DNA of 64,000 nucleotides, from NCBI RefSeq assembly GCF_019913785.1, contig NZ_JAIOHK010000001.1, positions 1 to 64,000 of the forward strand, read 5' to 3'. Position numbers and translations under genes: made by a program. The notes beneath the pieces were generated by a model. It was not told the origin of the DNA, ran no database searches, and saw only the letters and a program-made list of their open reading frames with translations. The stretch comes from Altibacter sp. GTDB lineage: Bacteria; Bacteroidota; Bacteroidia; Flavobacteriales; Flavobacteriaceae. Below are positions 34,832 to 43,402 of this stretch, piece after piece. Positions within the stretch are counted from its first letter, which is position 1, and each line of letters opens with the position of its first letter.

Positions 34832-35605
34832 ATATTTTTGTTTCAGACGCACTTTTCGGTGGTACTTATGCTGAAACTTGGAAACTAAGCTCCACATCAG
34901 CGTCACAATCTTTGTATAATCCTCTCCCGAAAGTTTTGCGTATTCATCACTCATAATTTCCACCATCTCCTTCTTTGGCGTGATACGAGAAAAATTCTTA
35001 ATCCGCTCCTCAAAAGTAAGGGGTCGAAACTCCATCCTATTGAGGTCTACCAAATAAAAATCATAGCCGTTATCCTTCTTTACGATGAGGGTATTTCCGG
35101 GAGAATGGTCCTTAAACAAAATATTATTTTGATGTAATTTCCAGGTAAAGGCAGTAAACTGTCGCAAAATATTCTCATGGTCCGGATAATCCGGTTGATG
35201 CACCAATTCGCGATAGGTAAGATCGTATCTGAGGTGTTTACTAATATAGTAGCTATCCTTGAGCCCTATGACATCCGAATGCTCAAAAAATGCTATGGGT
35301 TGGGGCGTTAGAATTCCCTTATCCAATAACTTATTAGCGAAGGTATAGGAGCGTTCTGCCTTAGATTTCCTGAAATACCTATAAACGATCTTATTGATAA
35401 GGTTTGGCTTTTTGAACGACTTTACGTTGAGGGTTGTTCCGTTGAGATCGAACAATTTTATGGTATTGCGGTCTCCATCGCCCAGGCGCTTCCCCTGCGT
35501 TTTAAAATTTGTGACAATGCCTACTATTTCGGTTAACTGTGGTAAATAGTCTTTGTGGACAAGTCCTTCAAGGGGTAGCTTAGCTGTATATGAAACTTTT
35601 TCCAA
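34817..35605 (-). CDS. InaA/Kdo-kinase-like lipopolysaccharide kinase
   Basis: A 262-residue protein with a small-kinase fold. The ATP-lobe lysine is in LNVKSFKKP (about 80), the catalytic loop reads LFKDHSPGNTLI (about 165) and the metal-binding DFG equivalent is VDLNRMEF (about 183). This matches the InaA/KdkA family that phosphorylates sugars of the lipopolysaccharide inner core. Its position among core-type glycosyltransferases supports the role, although the sugar acceptor is not known. Confidence 0.85.
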   Translation of the reverse strand: MEKVSYTAKLPLEGLVHKDYLPQLTEIVGIVTNFKTQGKRLGDGDRNTIKLFDLNGTTLNVKSFKKPNLINKIVYRYFRKSKAERSYTFANKLLDKGILTPQPIAFFEHSDVIGLKDSYYISKHLRYDLTYRELVHQPDYPDHENILRQFTAFTWKLHQNNILFKDHSPGNTLIVKKDNGYDFYLVDLNRMEFRPLTFEERIKNFSRITPKKEMVEIMSDEYAKLSGEDYTKIVTLMWSLVSKFQHKYHRKVRLKQKYLFWR

Positions 35606-35706
35606 GGGTTTCTTTCGTATTGCTTTCGATGCAAAAATACATTTAATAATCCGTTTCTATTTTATTCAAAAAAAGATACCTTTAGGGTGCTGTAAAATTC
35701 CTCGAT

Positions 35707-36771
35707 TTGAAAGAAGTTTTCCTTGAAACCCATAATATTAAAAACCCCTTTACCGGCTTCGGTCAGTATAATTTTTATTTGCTGAAAGGCCTGTATCACT
35801 GTGCGGATCCTTCCATTAGATTTACGGTACACACGCAGAAAAAAGAGTTTCTGAAGCAGGAATTCGGTAACTTTTTCAATTACAAATTTTATATGGGGTT
35901 ACGAAGGTATCCTGCACTTCGCCTTCGAAAAAAGTACGATGTTTGGCATTCGGTTAACCAAAACACCAAGGTAGAACCACATCACAACATACCCTATGTA
36001 TTGACCATTCACGACGTTAATTTTATTGAAGAAATTTCTAGCGACCTCAACCATCCGCGTAACCGGCGCTTTATCGAAAAACTGAATCGCGCAAATGCGA
36101 TTACCTATATTTCAGAATATGCCAAGCAATCGACCCATGCGAGTTTTGACGTCCCTAAAGTCCCTGAATATGTGATCTATAACGGAAATCCTTCCGAAGC
36201 CGCATTAGACCTTTCTAAGTATACTCCTGTAAACAAACCGGAGGGCAATTATCTATTCACGATTGGTGATTTTTGGGAACGGAAGAATTTTCACCTCTTG
36301 GTAGAAATGATGCCTTATTTATCCGACTTCAAATTGATCATAGCAGGAAATAACGATCGTCCATACGCCGAAAAAGTACGAGAACGGATCACAGCTTTGA
36401 AAGTAGAGCACCGTGTGACCCTTGCAGGACGTATTTCCGATGAAGAGAAGCAATACCATTTAAAAAATGCAACGGCCTTTGTCTTTCCCTCATTGCGCGA
36501 GGGCTTTGGCCTGCCACCTATTGAAGCCATGCGATTTGGTACACCGGTGTTTCTGGCCAATGCGACCTCACTTCCCGAAATTGGCGGTGATGCTGCCTTC
36601 TATTGGAAGAATTTCAATCCGGAAGATATGGCTTCGGAAGTACAGAAAGGACTCATTACGTTTCAAAAGAACAAAGAAATTCATACCCAAAAACTAGAAC
36701 AGCAGGCAGCACTTTTTAATTGGAATACTGCTGCCAAACAATATCTTGAAGTATATAAGTCACTATTATGA
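35707..36771 (+). CDS. Glycosyltransferase family 4 (GT-B)
   Basis: A 354-residue retaining glycosyltransferase starting with TTG. The first residues, VFLETHNIKNPFTGFGQYNF, resemble the usual group 1 opening. The C-terminal half has the diagnostic RKNFHLLVEMM, AGNNDRPY and the EGFGLPPIEAM donor motif with its two glutamates (about 262-270). The substrate is unknown; it closes the surface-glycan cluster. It overlaps the following tsaC-type gene by four bases (ATGA), so the two are coupled. Confidence 0.92.
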   Translation: MKEVFLETHNIKNPFTGFGQYNFYLLKGLYHCADPSIRFTVHTQKKEFLKQEFGNFFNYKFYMGLRRYPALRLRKKYDVWHSVNQNTKVEPHHNIPYVLTIHDVNFIEEISSDLNHPRNRRFIEKLNRANAITYISEYAKQSTHASFDVPKVPEYVIYNGNPSEAALDLSKYTPVNKPEGNYLFTIGDFWERKNFHLLVEMMPYLSDFKLIIAGNNDRPYAEKVRERITALKVEHRVTLAGRISDEEKQYHLKNATAFVFPSLREGFGLPPIEAMRFGTPVFLANATSLPEIGGDAAFYWKNFNPEDMASEVQKGLITFQKNKEIHTQKLEQQAALFNWNTAAKQYLEVYKSLL

Positions 36772-37328
36772 CTACTGAAATCAATAAAGCCTACGAGGTG
36801 CTTAAAAAAGGAGGTATTATACTGTACCCTACCGATACGGTTTGGGGTATTGGCTGTGATGCCACCAATGCCGAAGCCATTGAAAAGGTGTTTCAGCTAA
36901 AAAAACGCTCAGAAAGTAAGTCGTTAATCTGTTTGGTAAACGATTTCAAAATGTTGGAACAATATGTAGCGCAAGTTCCTGCGGTAGCCTATGATATTTT
37001 AAAATTTGCCAATAAGCCAACTACAATTATCTATGACAGTCCTATCCGCGTAGCGGAAAACCTAGTTGCCGAAGATAATTCACTTGCCATTAGAGTCGTC
37101 AAAAATGATTTTTGCGAACAACTTATCCGAAAACTGCACAGGCCGTTGGTATCCACATCGGCCAATATAAGCGGAGAAGTGACCCCATTGAGCTTTCAAG
37201 AAATAAGTCCGCAAATTTTGGAGGGCGTTGACTATGTTGTAAATTTGCACCGCACCAGAAAATCCGGTCAACCATCAGCTATCATCAGGCTAAAGAATGA
37301 TGGTACGGTACAAGTAATCAGACAATAA
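36768..37328 (+). CDS. L-threonylcarbamoyladenylate synthase (Sua5/YrdC family)
   Basis: A 186-residue single-domain YrdC-type protein that makes threonylcarbamoyl-AMP from threonine, bicarbonate and ATP, the first step to t6A37 in tRNAs reading ANN codons. The family landmarks are ILYPTDTVWGIGCDA (about 18), LKKRSESKSLICLV with the KR-x-x-K motif (about 45-60), AIRVV and STSANISGE (about 129). No C-terminal Sua5 domain is present, so it is the short TsaC form. The CCA-adding enzyme gene follows after three bases. Confidence 0.95.
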   Translation: MTTEINKAYEVLKKGGIILYPTDTVWGIGCDATNAEAIEKVFQLKKRSESKSLICLVNDFKMLEQYVAQVPAVAYDILKFANKPTTIIYDSPIRVAENLVAEDNSLAIRVVKNDFCEQLIRKLHRPLVSTSANISGEVTPLSFQEISPQILEGVDYVVNLHRTRKSGQPSAIIRLKNDGTVQVIRQ

Positions 37329-37331
37329 CTC

Positions 37332-38759
37332 ATGCCAAAAACCGCAACATTCGAAAATGCGTTAGCGCATCCAGTTTTTAAAACTATCGCCAAGGCTGCA
37401 CATAATTTGCAGTTGGAGAGTTATGTAATTGGTGGTTATGTACGCGACTATCTGCTAGAGCGAGGTGATGCAAAGGATATTGACATTGTTGCTGTGGGAA
37501 GTGGCATTGAGTTGGCCAAAGAAGTGTCCAATCTGCTTCCGGGAAAGCCAAAGGTTTCCATCTTCAAGAATTACGGTACCGCCATGCTGAAAAGTGGCCC
37601 CATAGAAATTGAATTTGTCGGCGCTAGGAAGGAATCGTATAACGAGAATAGTAGAAATCCCGCCGTGGAAGACGGTTCATTGGAAGACGATCAAAAACGC
37701 AGGGATTTTACCATCAATGCCTTGGCATTCAGCCTTCAAAAAGAAAATTTTGGATTGTTGCTTGATCCCTTCAATGGATTGGACGACCTCAACAATAAGA
37801 TCATCCGTACCCCATTGGACCCGGACATTACCTTCAGCGATGATCCCTTGAGAATGCTTAGGGCGATCCGGTTTGCGACGCAGTTGGATTTTCTAATCGA
37901 AAAAGCATCTTTGGCGGCGATTACGCGGAATGCGGAACGAATTAATATAATTTCTCAAGAACGTATTGTGGATGAAATCAATAAAATATTGATGACTCCC
38001 GTACCTTCAAAAGGGTTTGGACTATTGCTCAAAACTGGGTTATTGCCTCATATCTTTCCCGAATTGGTAGCCTTGCAGGGCATCGAAGAAAAAGAAGGGC
38101 AACGCCATAAGGACAACTTTTGGCATACCTTGGAGGTGGTGGACAATATCGCCCAAACTACAGACAACCTATGGCTACGTTGGGCCGCCTTATTGCACGA
38201 TATAGGAAAGGCACCCACCAAGCGTTTCGATAAAAAAATAGGATGGACCTTTCACGCACACGAATTCGTAGGCTCAAAAATGGTGTACAAATTGTTCAAA
38301 CGCCTTAAAATGCCATTGAATGAAAAAATGAAATTCGTACAAAAGATGGTACTTATGAGCTCAAGACCCATCGCCCTTGCTTCGGAAGTAACTGATAGTG
38401 CCGTACGCCGACTCATATTCGACGCCGGAGAATACGTGGAAGATCTTATGACCCTTTGCGAGGCAGACATCACAACAAAAAACCCAAATAAGTTTAAAAA
38501 ATATCAAAACAATTTTAAATTAGTACGCGATAAAATTGTGGAAGTGGAAGAACGGGATCATATTCGTAACTTCCAACCTCCGGTAAGTGGTGAGGAAATT
38601 ATGAAAACATTTGGATTGGATCCATCACGCGAAATTGGAATTATAAAAGACGCCATCAAGGAGGCAATACTAGAAGGAGAAATACCTAATGAATATGAAG
38701 CGGCTAGAAAATATATGTTGACCAAAGGCGCAGAACTCAAACTAACACCTGTAAAATAA
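37332..38759 (+). CDS. CCA tRNA nucleotidyltransferase with HD domain
   Basis: A 475-residue class II nucleotidyltransferase that adds or repairs the CCA 3' end of tRNAs. Residues about 33-60 give [21 protein letters not shown] with the two catalytic aspartates; [11 protein letters not shown] (about 130) and LLRAIRFA-type motifs follow. An HD domain near residue 289-290 (LLHDIGKAP) could supply phosphohydrolase activity. It lies three bases after the tsaC-type gene and overlaps ctaA by one base. Confidence 0.95.
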   Translation: MPKTATFENALAHPVFKTIAKAAHNLQLESYVIGGYVRDYLLERGDAKDIDIVAVGSGIELAKEVSNLLPGKPKVSIFKNYGTAMLKSGPIEIEFVGARKESYNENSRNPAVEDGSLEDDQKRRDFTINALAFSLQKENFGLLLDPFNGLDDLNNKIIRTPLDPDITFSDDPLRMLRAIRFATQLDFLIEKASLAAITRNAERINIISQERIVDEINKILMTPVPSKGFGLLLKTGLLPHIFPELVALQGIEEKEGQRHKDNFWHTLEVVDNIAQTTDNLWLRWAALLHDIGKAPTKRFDKKIGWTFHAHEFVGSKMVYKLFKRLKMPLNEKMKFVQKMVLMSSRPIALASEVTDSAVRRLIFDAGEYVEDLMTLCEADITTKNPNKFKKYQNNFKLVRDKIVEVEERDHIRNFQPPVSGEEIMKTFGLDPSREIGIIKDAIKEAILEGEIPNEYEAARKYMLTKGAELKLTPVK

Positions 38760-39784
38760 TGTATCGAAAATGGGTTAAAATTTCATTGCTATTTGTTTTC
38801 CTAGTAATAATTGCCGGTGCCATGGTACGAATGACGGGTTCCGGTATGGGCTGCCCCGATTGGCCTAAATGTTTTGGCTACTATATCCCACCAACCGATG
38901 CGGCGGATCTTGAATGGCAACCCGACAGAAACTTTAAAAAAGGCCAGGTAATTATAAAGGATAATACCCTGCAAGTCGCAGCCTCCTCATTTACGACTTC
39001 AGATGCCTTCGACCCATCCAACTGGAATAGATATACCAAACACGATTATGCCACATTTAATGTTTGGCATACATGGATCGAATATATCAACCGACTCTTT
39101 GGCGCCTTGTCCGGCCTCGCAATTTTGATCATGGCCATACTTTCCCTTAAAAAATGGAAAAAGCATAAACGTCTCACACTACTTTCATGGTTAGGCGTGG
39201 TGTTAATTGTATTTCAAGCTTGGCTTGGAGCCGCTGTAGTGTATTCTGTTTTATCGCCCGTGAAAATTACAATACACATGGTAATGGCCTTGGTGATTGT
39301 AGCACTCCTTTTGTATTTATTATTTATTTCGAAGAAGAAACGCAAGAACTACAATGTATCACATGGATATCGGGGCATCTTGCTCATTGCCTTGATATGC
39401 AGCTTATTGCAAATAGTGTTGGGTACACAGGTGCGACAATTTGTCGATGAACAGGTAGACCTTTTGGGCTATGAAAACAAATCACAATGGCTATCTGATT
39501 CAACCATAACTTTTTATATACATCGAAGTTTCTCCATTCTGGTGGTTATGTTAAACATTGCGGTCTGGTACTTTAATAGAATATATCGCTATGGTTTAAA
39601 AATGTTGAACCTAATGATGGCACTCGTCATAGCCGAAATTGTTACAGGTATCTCCATGTATTATTTTGACTTTCCATTCCTGACTCAGCCATTGCATTTA
39701 ATTTTTGCCTCCTTGTTATTTGCAATTCAATTTTATGTTCTATTAGAGGCATATCAGCAAAGAAATGAGTGGAAAAGTTCGTAG
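38759..39784 (+). CDS. ctaA: Heme A synthase (COX15/CtaA family)
   Basis: A 341-residue integral membrane protein with about seven to eight hydrophobic spans. It starts with a membrane anchor and GAMVRMTGSGMGCPDWPKCFG, the clear CtaA/Cox15 signature; heme-ligand histidines fall in FNVWHTWIEYINR, KITIHM, TFYIHRSF and QPLHLIF. It oxidises heme O to heme A for cytochrome oxidases, so an aa3-type oxidase is expected elsewhere. The one-base overlap with the CCA enzyme gene suggests coupling without functional connection. Confidence 0.95.
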   Translation: MYRKWVKISLLFVFLVIIAGAMVRMTGSGMGCPDWPKCFGYYIPPTDAADLEWQPDRNFKKGQVIIKDNTLQVAASSFTTSDAFDPSNWNRYTKHDYATFNVWHTWIEYINRLFGALSGLAILIMAILSLKKWKKHKRLTLLSWLGVVLIVFQAWLGAAVVYSVLSPVKITIHMVMALVIVALLLYLLFISKKKRKNYNVSHGYRGILLIALICSLLQIVLGTQVRQFVDEQVDLLGYENKSQWLSDSTITFYIHRSFSILVVMLNIAVWYFNRIYRYGLKMLNLMMALVIAEIVTGISMYYFDFPFLTQPLHLIFASLLFAIQFYVLLEAYQQRNEWKSS

Positions 39785-39835
39785 CTTTGTGCCATAGTTA
39801 ATCCATCATTTCACGTATTATCTAAATTTCAGCAG

Positions 39836-40348
39836 ATGATCTACCGTTTCAGAATAATCCTAGATACCCATGAGGACGTTTTTCGGGATATCGAAATAGA
39901 GGCCGCGTCCACCTTAGAGGATTTTCACAACGCTATTACCCAAGCCTTTGGGTTTGCCGGGCAGGAAATGGCCTCCTTTTATACAAGTAACGACCTATGG
40001 GAGCAGGAAGAAGAGATCGCCTTATTCGATATGAGCGATGAACCCGGTGGTGCGCGCGTTATGAATGAAACCTTTATTGAGGATGTGGTTTCTGAAGATG
40101 AAACCAAACTAATTTACATTTACGATTTCTTGAATATGTGGACCTTTTTAGTGGAACTGGCCGAAATTGTTGAAGCCGAACCGGGAATGAGCTATCCCAA
40201 CCTCATGTTCGCTCATGGTGTCATCCCAGAAGATGCCCCTGAAAAGGAATTTGTAGCCGAAGAAATGGACGAAGACGACTTTGAAGAAGACTTCGGCCTG
40301 GATTCGGAAGATTACGAAAACCTCGACTTTGACGAAAACTGGAATTAG
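39836..40348 (+). CDS. pRiA4b ORF-3-like protein
   Basis: A 170-residue protein. The first 110 residues follow the plasmid pRiA4b ORF-3 family, with FRIILDTHEDVFRDIEI and FHNAITQAFGF as typical segments and the YIYDFLNMWTFLVEL core. The last 40 residues are strongly acidic (Asp/Glu-rich). The family is common in Bacteroidota chromosomes and transposon cargo; function is unknown. Codon use looks like that of neighbours, so there is no sign of recent transfer. Confidence 0.87.
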   Translation: MIYRFRIILDTHEDVFRDIEIEAASTLEDFHNAITQAFGFAGQEMASFYTSNDLWEQEEEIALFDMSDEPGGARVMNETFIEDVVSEDETKLIYIYDFLNMWTFLVELAEIVEAEPGMSYPNLMFAHGVIPEDAPEKEFVAEEMDEDDFEEDFGLDSEDYENLDFDENWN

Positions 40349-40398
40349 CATTTTTCCAACATCCAACAAACCAATTATCTAATAACCCAAACCTCTAA

Positions 40399-41457
40399 AT
40401 GATCAACCTATTTAATACGCATATAGCGTCACTTTCTATTCACCGAGTCGGAAATAAAAGCAAGAACGAACCCATCTTATTATCCTCCCAACCCTATAAA
40501 ACAGACGATGAGCTTACTCCATTGCTGAAGGAATTTTTTCTGAAACCCTTTCGCGATAAGGAGGAGAATTATTTTCAGTTTGTACACGAGACCGACTTGG
40601 AGTTTCACGAATTATTCGCCCTCACTTCGAAGATTTTCGAGGCACCCGAAACAGTGCATGAACTCGGCAAGCAGATCACACAATACTTGTTCGATCAATC
40701 CTTGCATCCCCATATTAAAAGTGGGGAGGTGTATATCGCCTATTTGGAGAATATGCAGATCGATAACGAAAAGGTAAATGGTCTGGGCATCTTTAAATCG
40801 GAGATCAAGCAGGATTTCTTGCAGTTTTCAGAAAAAGAAAATCAGTTGGAAGCACTACTGCAACAAGGAGTAAACCTAAACCGACTGGATAAGGGCTGCC
40901 TTATTTTCAATACCAAGAAAGAAGAAGGATACAAGATTCTTTCGGTAGATAGTAACCGTTATGATGCGCGTTATTGGTTGGAAAGTTTTTTGGGGGTGGA
41001 TGCTTGCGAAGATGACAATTTCTTTACTAAGAAATACTTGAAATTTTGTCAGGACTTTGCCAAAGATGTGGTATTACCTGCCGAAGACAAGAAGCAAGAA
41101 GTCATGTTTATGAATCGCGCCGTAAATCATTTCGCCAAAAACGATACGTTCGAAGAGTCTAACTTTATGAATGAGGTGATCGACAATCCGGACCTGCTAC
41201 CTGAATTCAGACATTATAAAAGTGAAATGGCCCCCAAATACAGCATTGAAGATCTCACCACCTTCCCTATTGCGAACACCGCCGTAACCGCAGCCAGAAA
41301 GAAGATTAAGAATGTCATCAATCTGGATACTAATATTCAAATAAAATTAGATTTCATCAATCCCGAAAGTGCCGAGCGGTTTGTAGAAAAAGGTTGGGAC
41401 GAAGAAAAGCAGATGTATTATTATTTGATCTATTTCAACAACGAACAAAAGAGCTAG
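40399..41457 (+). CDS. Nucleoid-associated protein (NdpA/YejK family)
   Basis: A 352-residue protein of the NdpA/YejK family. The N-terminal third contains IASLSIHRVGNKSKNEP, the middle holds SGEVYIAYLENMQI and GLGIFKSE, and RYDARYWLESFLGV leads to the C-terminal part. YejK binds the E. coli nucleoid and may affect topoisomerases; the biological role in Bacteroidota is not settled. It is preceded by the pRiA4b-type gene and followed by an ABC transporter gene after 129 bases without a clear terminator. Confidence 0.88.
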   Translation: MINLFNTHIASLSIHRVGNKSKNEPILLSSQPYKTDDELTPLLKEFFLKPFRDKEENYFQFVHETDLEFHELFALTSKIFEAPETVHELGKQITQYLFDQSLHPHIKSGEVYIAYLENMQIDNEKVNGLGIFKSEIKQDFLQFSEKENQLEALLQQGVNLNRLDKGCLIFNTKKEEGYKILSVDSNRYDARYWLESFLGVDACEDDNFFTKKYLKFCQDFAKDVVLPAEDKKQEVMFMNRAVNHFAKNDTFEESNFMNEVIDNPDLLPEFRHYKSEMAPKYSIEDLTTFPIANTAVTAARKKIKNVINLDTNIQIKLDFINPESAERFVEKGWDEEKQMYYYLIYFNNEQKS

Positions 41458-41586
41458 TTAATTAGGGTTTACGCCTTTTTTACGCACTCACTTTGAGGTG
41501 GCATTCAGCGAAGTACTGTTATGGTGATGTAACAAAATCTCCATACATTCGTCATACTTTTAACTTTTTAATCAAAAAATCACTTC

Positions 41587-42486
41587 GTGCATCCTATACT
41601 CACTATTAATAATCTCACCAAGAAATTTGGACCTATTACGGCAGTCGATGACTTGTCGTTTACCATTGAAAAAGGAAATGTTTACGGCATCTTAGGCCCC
41701 AACGGAAGTGGTAAATCCACGACTCTGGGGATCGTCCTTAATGTTGTGAACACGACCTTAGGCAACTTTCACTGGTTCGATGGAACAGATTCAACGCACA
41801 ACGCTTTAAAGAAAGTAGGAGCCATTATAGAACGACCTAATTTTTACCCATATATGACAGCGGTTCAGAACTTGGAACTTGTTTGCAAGATCAAGGGAGT
41901 CGCAACTACCAAAGTAGAAGAAAAACTGGAAACCGTAGGTCTTTTAGACCGAAAAAATAGTCGGTTCAGTACGTTTTCATTGGGAATGAAGCAGCGTCTT
42001 GCCATAGCCTCTGCCTTGTTAAATGATCCTGAAATTCTAATTCTGGATGAACCCACCAACGGGCTCGATCCACAGGGAATCCATCAAATTCGTGAGATTA
42101 TTAAAAAAATTGCTTCGGAAGGAACTACCATACTGTTGGCATCTCACCTTTTAGACGAAGTAGAAAAGGTATGTTCCCATGTGGTTATTCTTCGGAAAGG
42201 AAGAAGCCTCTACACCGGAAGTGTGGATGGTATGAATGCCAGTCACGGATTCTTTATCCTCCAAAGCAAAAATATGGTGGAATTGCAGGCGGCGCTCGAA
42301 GGAAACAATTCCTTCGGAAACATTAAAAAAGAAGGTGAGCAGTTAATCGCCTATCTTAATGAACCTATGGATAGCGGTAGCTTAAATCAATTGCTTTTCG
42401 AAAAAGGAATCGTCTTATCACATTTGGTAAAGCGGAAAGAAAGTTTGGAAGAACAATTCCTTGAAATCACCAAAAATCAAAACTAA
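41587..42486 (+). CDS. ABC transporter ATP-binding protein
   Basis: A 299-residue ATPase beginning with GTG (no closer ATG precedes the conserved ILTINNLTKKFG start). Walker A reads GPNGSGKST (about 38-46), the signature FSLGMKQRLAIA (about 132), and Walker B ILILDEPTNGLD (about 154), with the H-loop in LLASHLLDEV. The C-terminal 80 residues match the dimer-interface region seen in NatA/BcrA-type exporters. It pairs with the permease gene six bases downstream. The substrate is unknown; drug, peptide or ion export are options. Confidence 0.95.
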   Translation: MHPILTINNLTKKFGPITAVDDLSFTIEKGNVYGILGPNGSGKSTTLGIVLNVVNTTLGNFHWFDGTDSTHNALKKVGAIIERPNFYPYMTAVQNLELVCKIKGVATTKVEEKLETVGLLDRKNSRFSTFSLGMKQRLAIASALLNDPEILILDEPTNGLDPQGIHQIREIIKKIASEGTTILLASHLLDEVEKVCSHVVILRKGRSLYTGSVDGMNASHGFFILQSKNMVELQAALEGNNSFGNIKKEGEQLIAYLNEPMDSGSLNQLLFEKGIVLSHLVKRKESLEEQFLEITKNQN

Positions 42487-42492
42487 GCGGCT

Positions 42493-43329
42493 ATGTTACG
42501 ATTACTTCAAATAGAACTCCAAAAACTGAAATACAACAAAGCGGCCAAGGTTATTTCCATTGTCTACTTTGTCCTTATCACCTTTATAGCGCTTATCGCC
42601 TCTATCGAATTCAAGTTCGGCGGGATCAATTTCCGAGTGGCAGACCAGGGGATTTTTAACTTTCCGTTTATCTGGCATTTCAATACGTTTATGGGAGCGA
42701 TCCTAAAGATCTTTTTAGCGATTGTAATCGTTTCGATGATGGCAAACGAATACAGTTACCGTACCTTAAAACAGAACCTTATCGACGGTCTAAGTAAGAA
42801 AGAATTCGTGCTTTCCAAGTTTCTTACGGTCATACTGTTTGCTTCAATGTCTACAATTTTCCTATTTATTGTATCGATGCTCCTTGGATTGAGCTTTTCA
42901 GATTATAAGGAAATAGGTATCATCTTTAGCGATATGCAGTACATATTGGCTTATTTTATCAAACTAGTGGCCTTCTTTTCCTTCTGCCTATTTCTTGGAG
43001 TTTTGGTAAAGCGTTCAGCCTTTGCACTAGGCTTTCTTATTATTTGGTATGTGGTCGAGAAAATCATTTACGGCGTATTAAAGTGGAAGTTTTTTAAGGG
43101 GACCGATATTGCCGAACAAGTAACGCAATTCCTACCGCTAGAATCCATGTCGAACCTCATTGGAGAGCCTTTTTCCCGTCTGGGCGCTGTACAATCGGCT
43201 GCGAGTCAGTTGGGAGAAGAATTCACCAAGAGTTATGATGTACCGGTACTCGGGATATTCATTGTACTAGCGTGGACTGCTTTGTTTATCTACTGGTCCT
43301 TAGTTATCTTAAAACGCAGAGACTTGTAA
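42493..43329 (+). CDS. ABC-2 type permease
   Basis: A 278-residue inner-membrane protein with about six hydrophobic spans and the ABC-2 coupling-helix region NEYSYRTLKQNLIDGLSKKEF (in pieces, about 88-108). It opens MLRLLQIELQKLKYNK, a usual permease start. With the ATPase gene just upstream it forms a two-component exporter of the BcrB/NatB type. No substrate-binding protein gene is nearby. Confidence 0.93.
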   Translation: MLRLLQIELQKLKYNKAAKVISIVYFVLITFIALIASIEFKFGGINFRVADQGIFNFPFIWHFNTFMGAILKIFLAIVIVSMMANEYSYRTLKQNLIDGLSKKEFVLSKFLTVILFASMSTIFLFIVSMLLGLSFSDYKEIGIIFSDMQYILAYFIKLVAFFSFCLFLGVLVKRSAFALGFLIIWYVVEKIIYGVLKWKFFKGTDIAEQVTQFLPLESMSNLIGEPFSRLGAVQSAASQLGEEFTKSYDVPVLGIFIVLAWTALFIYWSLVILKRRDL

Positions 43330-43402
43330 AATACAATCGGCCTTTCCATTATTGGATGACTGAACCAAATATTCTGTATATTTAACAGTCAATCAAAACG
43401 GT

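Noticed and set aside
39836-40348. Mobile element at the pRiA4b ORF-3-like gene
   Set aside because: The family is named after a plasmid and can travel with transposons, but I see no inverted repeats, transposase or target duplication around it.
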